Below, piece by piece: positions 24,183 through 30,917 of a DNA stretch of 43,284 nucleotides (its first letter is position 1; the number at the start of each line of letters is the position of its first letter). The notes beneath the pieces are model-generated. The model was not told where the DNA came from. It worked only from the letters and a program-made list of their open reading frames with translations, and searched no databases. Location of the stretch: the NCBI GenBank assembly GCA_964634615.1, contig CAZWLQ010000001.1, positions 1 to 43,284 on the forward strand, given 5' to 3'. The translations under genes and the position numbers were made by a program. The DNA comes from EsbW-18 sp964634615 (GTDB lineage Bacteria > Patescibacteriota > Minisyncoccia > Phycocordibacterales > EsbW-18).

Positions 24183-24446
24183 CTAAAATATACCTCGGAG
24201 CCGATCGATGAGGCGGTGAACCTTGTGTTGATTCTTCAGGAGGCGAACTTCATCGAACCTAGGATGAACAACCATCCAAAGACCACCTTCCCCTTGCGGT
24301 TCGAAGATCCTTGCCTCTCCAAATGGAGTGTATCGACACCAGTGAGGACGAACCGCTTGTAACTCGCCCTTGATTTCAACACCGGGATGCCAGTGGAAAC
24401 GCTTTCCACCGAAAAACTTCCCTCCCTTTCGCTTTTTGGTCGCCAC
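24183..24446 (-). CDS. Single-domain member of the W/F-rich family
   Basis: An 87-residue, very basic N-terminus (ATKKRKGGKF) followed by FGGKRFHWHPGVE ... RPHWCRYTPFGEARIFEPQ, which matches both halves of the 23509-24042 protein (GG..F.W, HW, GEARI.EP), then a basic helical end (NQHKVHRLIDRLRGIF). The start is GTG with AAAGGAG 5 nt upstream. The basic ends could bind nucleic acid, but function is unknown. The minus-strand promoter probably uses TTGACA near 24514-24519. Confidence 0.7.
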   Translation of the reverse strand: MATKKRKGGKFFGGKRFHWHPGVEIKGELQAVRPHWCRYTPFGEARIFEPQGEGGLWMVVHPRFDEVRLLKNQHKVHRLIDRLRGIF

Positions 24447-24560
24447 GGGCTCTCCTTTCTAGAGAAATTTCGAACAGTTCAGACTACTTTGTATAAGTTT
24501 TAAATCAATTTGTCAATTTTTGGTCGATAAAATCCCTATCCACAGGGGGCTTTTTGCCTA

Positions 24561-24590
24561 TTGCTATAAAAATGGCTTCGTTGCTATACT
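24561..24590 (+). promoter_or_regulatory. Promoter of HU gene
   Basis: TTGCTA (24561-24566), 18-nt spacer, TATACT (24585-24590). Confidence 0.7.
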
Positions 24591-24642
24591 TTGACCAGTC
24601 GATTTAAGCTCGAATTTACAGGTTAATCGCTCATTCATACGT

Positions 24643-24915
24643 ATGAACAAAGCAGCACTTGTTGAGCGCCTCGCAGAACGCCATGGAGTTACCAAGGCGG
24701 ACGCAGAGCGCATGATGGACACTATCATCGACTCGATCACCTCAACGCTCAAGGGTGGTGGTGAAGTTGCAATTGCAGGACTCGGTATGTTCAAGGTTCG
24801 CGCACGTGCAGCACGCACAGCACGCAACCCACGCACCGGCGAAATGGTTAAGGTTCCAGCAACCACCGTTCCAAAGTTCACTGCAGCAAAGGCACTCAAG
24901 GACGCAGTAAAATAA
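24643..24915 (+). CDS. DNA-binding protein HU
   Basis: A 90-residue nucleoid protein that bends DNA as a dimer. MNKAALVERLAERHGVTKADAERMMDTII and the DNA-arm signature GLGMFKVRARAARTARNPRTGEMV, then FTAAKALKDAVK, are typical. An extra Gly (KGGGEVAIAG) is a small variation. Monocistronic with its own promoter and terminator. No SD. Confidence 0.97.
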   Translation: MNKAALVERLAERHGVTKADAERMMDTIIDSITSTLKGGGEVAIAGLGMFKVRARAARTARNPRTGEMVKVPATTVPKFTAAKALKDAVK

Positions 24916-24937
24916 TTCTGCATTCCGAAAGGTACAC

Positions 24938-24969
24938 AAAAACCCGCTCTAGAAATAGCGCGGGTTTTT
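24938..24969 (+). terminator. Terminator of HU gene
   Basis: AAAAACCCGC, loop, GCGGGTTTTT then GTTTTTG. Confidence 0.88.
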
Positions 24970-24995
24970 GTTTTTGATTTTTTGATAAAAGGAAA

Positions 24996-25019
24996 TCCGG
25001 CGCGATCATCTGCGCCGGA
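24996..25019 (-). terminator. Terminator of guanylate kinase-like gene
   Basis: TCCGGCGC, 8-nt loop, GCGCCGGA, followed on minus by TTTCCTTTTAT. Confidence 0.82.
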
Positions 25020-25042
25020 GTAGATGGGAGGCGTTCAACGAT

Positions 25043-25609
25043 TCAACGTCCAATCGCAGAACGGATTTCCCCGATGGAACGCTCGAGCATGCCGTTCACA
25101 TTCTCAATTCGTATGAACGGCGTCGCGGAGTTGTCCATCCATGCTGGCCAATAGCGTTCTTTGTCCGCACGACTCTTGATGAGTGCGTCACTGCCGTCCC
25201 GCTCCACTGCGCGAATCCGGCGCTCATCGAGAGGTGCGTAGATGAAGAACGGCTTGTGCTCCTCGAGCGATCCCTGTTTTTTCATGAACTGTCGTACTTT
25301 TGTGACCACGTCGAGCGCAAGAATCATGACATGGACCTTGCGTCGTTCGAGGATCGCAGCGCGAAGGTCTTTCGTGCGCGTCCCGTACCAGTGCTCGTTG
25401 TACGGAACCGTCCACTCGAAGAGACCTTGCTTCATACCACCAGTGAACGTCTCGTGTGTGACGTGCTGGTATTCGCCGGGTATGTCACTTACTCGTGGCG
25501 GACGTGTCGTGAGTGAGACGACCATGGATGCTCCAGGAATCTCTTCGAGGAGTCTTCGTGCGATCGAGGTTTTGCCGGATGCAGTGCACCCGGTGAGCGT
25601 GACAATCAT
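25043..25609 (-). CDS. Guanylate kinase-like protein
   Basis: A 188-residue P-loop kinase: Walker A TGCTASGKTSIARRL, then SLTTRPPRVSDIPGEYQHVT and NEHWYGTRTKDLRAAILE, which match the guanylate kinase GMP-binding region (TTRxPR, YGT). The C-terminal lid region (RAVERDGSDALIKSRADKER) is less typical. It would phosphorylate GMP to GDP, but as it has a strong SD (GGGAGGAAG) unlike the housekeeping genes here, it may be an accessory paralogue rather than the essential gmk. Confidence 0.75.
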   Translation of the reverse strand: MIVTLTGCTASGKTSIARRLLEEIPGASMVVSLTTRPPRVSDIPGEYQHVTHETFTGGMKQGLFEWTVPYNEHWYGTRTKDLRAAILERRKVHVMILALDVVTKVRQFMKKQGSLEEHKPFFIYAPLDERRIRAVERDGSDALIKSRADKERYWPAWMDNSATPFIRIENVNGMLERSIGEIRSAIGR

Positions 25610-25736
25610 TCTCTTCCTCCCTTTTATATTGTCGGTTCAAGTCCTCCGAGATAGTACGCGCTTCGATAGAAAAAAGAAAGTGTTGGGAGAGTATAACAAA
25701 GAGGTGAAGATTGTGAGATGGGGGCAGGTCATAAGA

Positions 25737-25765
25737 AAACCCCCGGCCAGAAGTCGGGGATTTTC
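25737..25765. terminator. Hairpin CCCCG...CGGGG
   Basis: AAAACCCCCG, loop, CGGGGATTTTC. A and T tracts on both sides; could end transcription either way. Lies in the gap between the kinase gene and tRNA-Gly. Confidence 0.6.
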
Positions 25766-25771
25766 TTCGTC

Positions 25772-25791
25772 TGTGCGGGCAGGGAGAATCG
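25772..25791 (-). repeat. Duplicated 3' end of tRNA-Gly
   Basis: TGTGCGGGCAGGGAGAATCG is identical to 25952-25971, which covers the T-arm and acceptor end of tRNA-Gly(TCC). The two copies are direct repeats 180 bp apart, as att sites would be. Confidence 0.85.
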
Positions 25792-25861
25792 GTCACGAAT
25801 CACTAAGTCTTTCGTTCGTGCTTCGCACTCCGAAATCCTAAGTGTTCTCGACCCCGCCTCG
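25789..25861 (+). repeat. tRNA-Gly-associated repeat element, copy 1
   Basis: Starts TCGGTCACGAATCACTAAG and ends CTAAGTGTTCTCGACCCCG; the ends can partly pair with each other. A second copy lies at 30622-30690, also just beyond a tRNA-Gly gene. Confidence 0.75.
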
Positions 25862-25906
25862 TCCCGCTCTGCGGGACTCCGGCCTTCTCATCTCCCTTCC
25901 TCACTA

Positions 25907-25953
25907 CAAAACAAAAGTCGCCGAATGCTGACGCATCCGGCTCCTTTGTTTTG
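25907..25953 (-). terminator. Terminator of tRNA-Gly(TCC)
   Basis: Arms CAAAACAAAAG/CTTTGTTTTG enclose GCCG...CGGC. On minus the inner stem is followed by TTTTGTTTTG. Confidence 0.7.
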
Positions 25954-26024
25954 TGCGGGCAGGGAGAATCGAACTCCCGATCTCAGTTTGGAAAACTGAC
26001 GTTATACCATTTAACTATGCCCGC
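25954..26024 (-). tRNA. tRNA-Gly (anticodon TCC)
   Basis: A 71-nt cloverleaf: acceptor GCGGGCA/TGCCCGC, anticodon loop TTTCCAA on stem TCAGT/ACTGA, T-arm GGGAGTTCGATTCTCCC. Discriminator A. The 3' CCA is not encoded. Confidence 0.96.
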
Positions 26025-26081
26025 GATTGTCTCCTTGCGAACACAATAGTAAATGTAAAACCGCTTTGGCGCAATAAACAA

Positions 26082-26119
26082 AACACCCGGTCCTATTCGT
26101 ACGAATAGGACCGGGTGTT
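26082..26119. terminator. 38-bp perfect palindrome, terminator of DoxX-like gene
   Basis: AACACCCGGTCCTATTCGT and its exact complement, with a T-rich tail on minus (TTTGTTTATTG). Loop is minimal. Confidence 0.82.
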
Positions 26120-26140
26120 GGAAAACTCTTTGTAAGAAAA

Positions 26141-26521
26141 CTAGCGGAACCATTCGCGACCACCGTGTGGCCATCCGCGAATGATGAGGAGTGCGAGTGG
26201 GGCTCCCCAGTTTGCCCATCGCTCGATGAAATCCCAAATTGGTTCGCCAACGAGCGGACGCACAAGCGCGGTCCAGAATCCCCACAATGCTGCCCAGAGA
26301 AGTACGATGCGAATCGGCTTCACGAGCACAAACAGTGCAACGAGGATGTCCATGATGCCGACCAGTGTGAGAATTGTTCCTGATGTTACAGGATCCGTGC
26401 CGAGCATCTCCCCAATCCACCCAATCCATTGCTGCTTTCCTTGAAGCGCAAAGACACCGTGTCCGAGAAATTCTCCGGCGACAGCGATGCGAAGCACCCA
26501 TGTCAGAAGTTTCATGTTCAT
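26141..26521 (-). CDS. DoxX-like membrane protein
   Basis: A 126-residue four-helix membrane protein of the DoxX/DoxD-like superfamily: LLTWVLRIAVAGEFLGHGVFAL, GTILTLVGIMDILVALFVLV, ALWGFWTALVRPLVG and WGAPLALLIIRGWP. Members have been linked to redox or thiosulfate chemistry, but most are uncharacterised. No SD. A palindromic GAGTATACTC (26571-26580) provides a candidate -10. Confidence 0.8.
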   Translation of the reverse strand: MNMKLLTWVLRIAVAGEFLGHGVFALQGKQQWIGWIGEMLGTDPVTSGTILTLVGIMDILVALFVLVKPIRIVLLWAALWGFWTALVRPLVGEPIWDFIERWANWGAPLALLIIRGWPHGGREWFR

Positions 26522-26578
26522 GCGAAACGTAGGTTAATTAATAGATTTGATAATGATGGTTCTTATGTTGAGTATACT

Positions 26579-26661
26579 CCCGCGCGATAGCCGTTGTCGC
26601 GAAGGATGTCCACTTTTGTGCAAGGCCCGAAGTTTCAACACTCAAACACGCTATCGTCGGG
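26579..26661. other. Long-range inverted repeat, possible structured RNA
   Basis: CCCG-CG-CGATAGC (26579-26591) pairs with GCTATCG-T-CGGG (26650-26661), enclosing about 58 nt with smaller complementarity (GTTG/CAAC). Sits between the DoxX-like gene and tRNA-Pro with a -10-like TATACT just before it. No known family recognised. Confidence 0.4.
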
Positions 26662-26764
26662 ACACCAAGAACCGGAAGTAAATCTATTTCAAACTACCCT
26701 CTCCTCGTGGTATAGTCATGACGCACAGAGACACTTTCTGTGCGCAATTAATTAGTAGGCATAT

Positions 26765-26835
26765 CGGGACGTCGTATAGTGGTAGTACGTCTGCTTTGGG
26801 AGCAGATAGTCCGAGTTCGATTCTCGGCGTCCCGA
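26765..26835 (+). tRNA. tRNA-Pro (anticodon TGG)
   Basis: Acceptor CGGGACG/CGTCCCG with the C1-G72 pair typical of tRNA-Pro, anticodon loop TTTGGGA on stem TCTGC/GCAGA, T-arm CCGAGTTCGATTCTCGG, discriminator A. CCA not encoded. Confidence 0.96.
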
Positions 26836-26860
26836 CACTCTGGTTTTAATCCTTCTCCTT

Positions 26861-27319
26861 TTACGCGATTTCAAGAATCGTAAGTATTCGACTGCCAACC
26901 GCAACAATCTCTCCTACTTTCTTTCCAAGAAGAATTGACCCAAGTGGTGTTGCTGGCGTAACCACGACAACCTCATAGTCACCTTCAGACACCTTGATGC
27001 CGCCGCCGCCCGGGAGAATAAAATATCGGGACTCTCCCCGTTCGTCTTTTGTTGTGACAAGCGAGCCAATCTCTGCGACAATACTTCTTGGAAGCGCGAG
27101 TGTCTCCATGAGCGCATATTCGACTTCCATTGCGCCAATCGCATCCTGTTGACCTCCTGCTTGTCTCCCGTAGAGATTCTTGTCGGTATCGGAGTGAGAT
27201 TCCATCGCTCCTGGTGCTTCGTTTGCACGTCGAAGAATCTGTGCCAGCTGCACTTTCGATTCTTCAATCCGTTGCCGAAGCCCATCCTGTGCCGCTGCGA
27301 GGAGCGCATCTTTGTTCAT
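26861..27319 (-). CDS. GreA/GreB-family transcript cleavage factor
   Basis: A 152-residue protein. The N-terminal helical hairpin is divergent (KDALLAAAQDGLRQRIEESK ... EVEYALMETLA) but the C-terminal FKBP-like domain is clear (IGSLVTTKDERGESRYFILPGGG, TPATPLGSILLGKKVGEIV). Gre factors restart backtracked RNA polymerase. The variation at the tip suggests a Gre-like regulator is also possible. It lies 8 bp after yraN on the same strand. AGGGAATCGT before the ATG is at best a weak SD. Confidence 0.85.
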   Translation of the reverse strand: MNKDALLAAAQDGLRQRIEESKVQLAQILRRANEAPGAMESHSDTDKNLYGRQAGGQQDAIGAMEVEYALMETLALPRSIVAEIGSLVTTKDERGESRYFILPGGGGIKVSEGDYEVVVVTPATPLGSILLGKKVGEIVAVGSRILTILEIA

Positions 27320-27327
27320 ACGATTCC

Positions 27328-27801
27328 CTATATAACCACATTGTCGAATGATTCGACAAGAGCTGTTTTGGAATCTGTATCAATCCGAACGGTTATAAGA
27401 TCTAGTTGAAATGGTGTTTCACGTGAAATCCGTTGGTCGGTGATATATGTCTGAATAACCCTTTTTAGTCTTTCGAGCTTATTTTCATGCATATTCTCCT
27501 CTGGACGGACGGTTTCATGTGTAACTGCCTCGCCCGTTGCCGTTCTACGGCCAAAGGTTTCACGTGAAACGTTATTTTGTCGTATTTCACATGAAACACT
27601 CTTAACTTCAACAAAATGCAGGGTTTTATTCTTTTTTGCGACAATGTCAATTTCTCCCCAGGGTTTTAAATAGTTTCTTTCAAGAATTTCAAATCCATGT
27701 TTCATGAGAAACAAAGAAGCAAGATCTTCCCCGAGATTTCCTTTCTGGCGACTCTTTGAAAATTTTTGAAGGGGATTGGGCATTATTTTGGCGTTACACA
27801 T
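27328..27801 (-). CDS. yraN: UPF0102/YraN family endonuclease-like protein with embedded parS sites
   Basis: A 157-residue protein with the UPF0102 core: SRQKGNLGEDLASLFLMKHGFEILERNY, WGEIDIVAKKNKTLHFVEVKS (E-D-EVK nuclease motif) and a C-terminal LERLKRVIQTYI ... FQLDLITV. Between core halves is an extra segment (NVSRETFGRRTATGEAVTHE) that other YraN proteins, as I know them, lack; it is encoded by parS-like DNA. A second SRET (RISRETPF) is also parS-derived. Start could be 27801 or the ATG at 27783. Function of the family is unclear. Confidence 0.88.
   Translation of the reverse strand: MCNAKIMPNPLQKFSKSRQKGNLGEDLASLFLMKHGFEILERNYLKPWGEIDIVAKKNKTLHFVEVKSVSCEIRQNNVSRETFGRRTATGEAVTHETVRPEENMHENKLERLKRVIQTYITDQRISRETPFQLDLITVRIDTDSKTALVESFDNVVI
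27415..27430. promoter_or_regulatory. parS-like site 1
   Basis: TGTTTCACGTGAAATC, 14 of 16 matches to the ParB site TGTTTCACGTGAAACA. Inside yraN. Confidence 0.75.
27556..27571. promoter_or_regulatory. parS site 2
   Basis: GGTTTCACGTGAAACG; the 14-bp core GTTTCACGTGAAAC is exact. Inside yraN. Confidence 0.85.
27583..27598. promoter_or_regulatory. parS-like site 3
   Basis: TATTTCACATGAAACA, 14 of 16 matches to parS. Twelve bp after site 2. Confidence 0.65.
27698..27713. promoter_or_regulatory. parS-like site 4
   Basis: TGTTTCATGAGAAACA, 14 of 16 matches but altered in the centre, so weaker. Confidence 0.5.
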
Positions 27802-27806
27802 GAAAC

Positions 27807-27822
27807 TGTTTCACGTGAAACG
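27807..27822. promoter_or_regulatory. parS site 5
   Basis: TGTTTCACGTGAAACG, 15 of 16 matches, just upstream of yraN. A weaker relative (GTTACACATGAAAC) overlaps the yraN start at 27793-27806. Confidence 0.88.
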
Positions 27823-28231
27823 TTTTTATACGATTCGTTGAAAAATAAGGGGTTTTTGGTGACCTTTAATGTCTTTTATGCTGTCCTACACACATATCCC
27901 CGTTTTTATCCCCATAAATAAGGGTTTGGTTTGATTATTGTCTAAAGGACATAAAATTTTCATAAAAGACATTCAGAAAATAATAAATGGACAGAACCCA
28001 AAAACCAGTAAAAGTCTATTGTGTTTTAGACAAGACTTTGATAGAGTTGTCGAGGTTTCGCGCTACTCCCGCTTCGTGCGGTTTCTCAATATCCACGTCC
28101 AAAGGAGACCGATAGGGGACAATTGCAACAACCCTCAGGGATGAGGGCAGGTTGGGGGAGCGCGCCGCAATCGTGCGGTCGCGTTCTTTAACAATTCAAC
28201 GAAACAAGCAGTCTGAAAGGAAAAACAGGCC
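27823..28231. other. AT-rich non-coding region next to parS, origin-like
   Basis: About 400 bp without a gene. It is AT-rich in the first 230 bp, with TTATCCCCA (one mismatch from the DnaA box TTATCCACA), a second TATCCCC, AATAAGGG repeats and several AAAGGACAT/AAAAGACAT units (both orientations). The last part holds the SD (AAAGGA) of the next gene. No dnaA or dnaN is present in the window, so an origin is only a possibility. Confidence 0.4.
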
Positions 28232-30358
28232 ATGCGCCTGATCCAACGTCTCACTGCTGTACTCGCGTTGGCGTTCATCGCCTTCGCGACCGTTTCCGCC
28301 CCTGTGTTCGCCGGCAGCCCGGACACTCCGGGTACCAGTCTGCAGATTCCTCTGTGGGAGGCTGTGGCTCCTAGCTTGGGCGACGTCGGTCTTCTGACAA
28401 ACGTCTGCCCGTTGCCCCAGGATCCGAGCATCAACCTGACCACCGACACCTGGTCGAACCAGGGCAGCGGATCCACAGAACATCTGACCCCGTGGGAGAG
28501 CGTGAACCTCGACGTTCTGTCCATGTCGCCCACACAACAGACGGGAGGCATGAACATCTTCATTCTCGGCGGCGTTGCAGGCAATGGGTGCCTGATCGCG
28601 GACCACTTCCGCTTGGACGATCTCACGTACTCCGGCAACCAACTCTGGGTCACCCAGGGTTCCAACGAGTGCACGCCTGGTTGCAACGCAAAGAACTACG
28701 CGACGCACTTCTGGAATCTCAAGGATGCCAAGGGTCAGTGGTACTACACCGACCTCATCTGGAGCTTCGAGCCAAGCACGTCGGGTGGTACCACGGTGAA
28801 GGTTACCCTGTTCGACTTGAGCGGCAGGGTGATTGGCAACAAGTCAACGGACTACTCTGGTGCGCCCTACAAGCGACGCGTCAGCATTCTGTCCATCCTC
28901 ACAAAACTGAAGTCTCTTGAGTCCGTTGGATCCGTATTGGTCGAACTGCCCAACCGCGGGCAGGTCGAAATCGAGGTGTATACCAAGAACAAGAAGAAGC
29001 GGGTGCGCGTTTCCGCCTGGTGTCTGCAAGACAACAACGTACCCTGCAAGGGCGCGGTTGACCAATGCGGCGTCTGCAACGGCAACGGAAGCACCTGCAA
29101 CCCGCCGGATCCGAGCAAGCTCGTTTGCTCACCTTTGGTTCGAAATGGGAACGTCGGAGATCCCTTGACGTTCACCGCGACCGGGTGTTCGCTCGCCCCC
29201 AGCTTCTACAACTGGATTTCATCGGGAAGCTTGAGTCCAGGAGGCAGCTCGACGGGACTCTCTTACACGGTGTCCTTCGGCAGCCCGGGATTTTTCCCGG
29301 TCAGAGTTCGGTGCGACGGCCAAGAAGCAACGTGCAACGCGAACATCAATGGCGATGGACATCACTGTCCACTCACCATCACCAAGGTTGCGTCGGGGAC
29401 TCCTCTCTGTGCGCCTCCTGGCGGGACCTCACTGGTTTCGTTCAACATCACCGTGAGTAACCCGACCAACGGCGTGTTGGTTGCCAACACAAACGACCCT
29501 CAGGCGACCAACTGCAGCAAGACCAACTTGTCCGTGCCGGCCAACGGCTTCACGTCCTACTCGTGCACGGGTTCGTTCCCAGCAGGAACGCATACCAACA
29601 CGATTTCAGTCACGCTCGCGGGTCAGACGACTGCGACGTCAATCACTTCGCCGCCCTTCACGGTTGCGACGTGCACAACGACGGATCCTTGCGTTGGGCT
29701 GAGCGGAGTTGATTTCGACTTCGACCAGAACACCCAAACATCGACCACGGCGAACATCCTCTCCAAGTTGAGCTGGGTGGGTCAAGGCTTCACCGGACGG
29801 ATTGATTTCATCAACTCCGTATTGACCGGCGGATTCCTTGGCGGCTTTGTCAACTCGGGGCAAGCCAACAACTCAACGGCGCCTCGACCTGCAGTAGGCC
29901 AGCCTGCCAGTTTGGTGACCGCGAAGTGGGCCATCAAGAAGGGCGAGACCGAGTGCAAGTCGAACGTGGCTTCGGTCTCGATACCGCCTCAGCAGGGATG
30001 CATCAACAATCCTGACGGCTACGATGTGACTGAGAAGTTCCGAACCTTCTACGCCAACAACAGGGGCGTGAAGGTCGGCGCGACCATCACCTTCCGTGAC
30101 GACGGAACGTACAAGGTCCGGCTGCGAGCCAAGAGTGGTACGCAGTACTGGACCAAGGACGAGGAGGGCGCTGATCTCGACTGTGGTCAGTCCAAGACCA
30201 TCAACATCGGCAACATGTTCTCCGACGGGAACCCCCGTACGTGGAACGGATTCTTCGCCTATGGGTGTGCGGACTGTCACACCAATAGTGAGTTTTACAT
30301 CGAGGTCTACAAGAACGGGGAGCTCGTGGAAACGATCCCTCTGCCTGCCGGTCATTGA
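28232..30358 (+). CDS. Large secreted cysteine-rich protein
   Basis: A 708-residue secreted protein. Signal peptide RLTAVLALAFIAFATVSAPVFA; an N-terminal domain of about 230 residues with few features; a DQCGVCNGNGSTC motif (about 270), like the DxCGVCxGDxS loops of thrombospondin/fibro-slime proteins; then PKD/Ig-like beta domains (FTATGCSLAPSFYNWISSGS, VSFNITVSNPTNGVL), and a C-terminal domain with paired cysteines (YGCADCHTNSEFYIEVYKNG). Probably a cell-surface adhesin or scaffold; this is inferred from architecture. AAAGGA lies 10 nt before the ATG. Confidence 0.8.
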   Translation: MRLIQRLTAVLALAFIAFATVSAPVFAGSPDTPGTSLQIPLWEAVAPSLGDVGLLTNVCPLPQDPSINLTTDTWSNQGSGSTEHLTPWESVNLDVLSMSPTQQTGGMNIFILGGVAGNGCLIADHFRLDDLTYSGNQLWVTQGSNECTPGCNAKNYATHFWNLKDAKGQWYYTDLIWSFEPSTSGGTTVKVTLFDLSGRVIGNKSTDYSGAPYKRRVSILSILTKLKSLESVGSVLVELPNRGQVEIEVYTKNKKKRVRVSAWCLQDNNVPCKGAVDQCGVCNGNGSTCNPPDPSKLVCSPLVRNGNVGDPLTFTATGCSLAPSFYNWISSGSLSPGGSSTGLSYTVSFGSPGFFPVRVRCDGQEATCNANINGDGHHCPLTITKVASGTPLCAPPGGTSLVSFNITVSNPTNGVLVANTNDPQATNCSKTNLSVPANGFTSYSCTGSFPAGTHTNTISVTLAGQTTATSITSPPFTVATCTTTDPCVGLSGVDFDFDQNTQTSTTANILSKLSWVGQGFTGRIDFINSVLTGGFLGGFVNSGQANNSTAPRPAVGQPASLVTAKWAIKKGETECKSNVASVSIPPQQGCINNPDGYDVTEKFRTFYANNRGVKVGATITFRDDGTYKVRLRAKSGTQYWTKDEEGADLDCGQSKTINIGNMFSDGNPRTWNGFFAYGCADCHTNSEFYIEVYKNGELVETIPLPAGH

Positions 30359-30382
30359 TTCTCATGTTTCGTTGAATTCTCT

Positions 30383-30417
30383 CGGCCTCGTGCACGCACA
30401 CGGGGCCGTTTTCTTTT
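30383..30417 (+). terminator. Terminator of 28232-30358 gene
   Basis: CGGCCTCGTG, loop, CACGGGGCCG then TTTTCTTTTT. Confidence 0.9.
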
Positions 30418-30421
30418 TGTA

Positions 30422-30450
30422 TTGAAAAAAGCCCCGCAAAGCCGTATAAT
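30422..30450 (+). promoter_or_regulatory. Promoter of tRNA-Gly(GCC)
   Basis: TTGAAA (30422-30427), 17-nt spacer, consensus TATAAT (30445-30450), 11 nt before the tRNA. Confidence 0.9.
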
Positions 30451-30461
30451 CACTTTCGTTA

Positions 30462-30532
30462 GCGGGCATGGTTTAGTGGTAGAACACGTCCTTGCCAAGG
30501 ACGAGACGGGAGTTCGATTCTCCCTGCCCGCA
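30462..30532 (+). tRNA. tRNA-Gly (anticodon GCC)
   Basis: Acceptor GCGGGCA/TGCCCGC, anticodon loop TTGCCAA on CGTCC/GGACG, T-arm GGGAGTTCGATTCTCCC, discriminator A, no CCA. A CAAAACgaaGTTTTG hairpin follows. Confidence 0.97.
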
Positions 30533-30621
30533 CAAAACGAAGTTTTGGGCGTGGCAGAGTTTCGCGCCTGCGCGCGAAACGTGGAGAATCGAGCAGGAAG
30601 GTGGTCTTCTTTTGAAGGGAT

Positions 30622-30690
30622 TCGGTCACGAATCACTAAGCCGTTTATCGCATTCGCGTCAAACGTCTAAGTGTTCGCGACCCCGACTCG
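30622..30690 (+). repeat. tRNA-Gly-associated repeat element, copy 2
   Basis: Same first 19 bp (TCGGTCACGAATCACTAAG) and near-same last 24 bp (two mismatches) as 25789-25861, with a different middle. Confidence 0.75.
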
Positions 30691-30747
30691 GCGCTCAGAC
30701 CAATGGCGCGCCTCCGTCTTTCGAATCCCTCGATGCCGTTGGCACCA

Positions 30748-30778
30748 AAATTAAATCGACAAAATGCCGATTTAATTT
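30748..30778 (-). terminator. Terminator of tRNA-Arg
   Basis: AAATTAAATCG, 9-nt loop, CGATTTAATTT. Confidence 0.7.
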
Positions 30779-30786
30779 CGTAGCAG

Positions 30787-30858
30787 TGCTCCCGGAGGGA
30801 TTCGAACCCCCAATAACAGGTTCGAAGCCTGTCGTGATATCCATTTCACCACGGGAGC
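30787..30858 (-). tRNA. tRNA-Arg (anticodon TCG)
   Basis: Acceptor GCTCCCG/CGGGAGC, anticodon loop CTTCGAA on ACAGG/CCTGT, T-arm GGGGGTTCGAATCCCTC-like, discriminator A, no CCA encoded. Confidence 0.95.
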
Positions 30859-30917
30859 GGAGCACGCACATCATACGACAAAAGCGTGTGAATGAAAATG
30901 ATACAATCAAACATCAT

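Noticed and set aside
30352..30636. Frames across the tRNA-Gly(GCC) gene (CAGRENRTP-type peptides)
   Set aside because: These are readings of tRNA sequence, a known annotation artefact.
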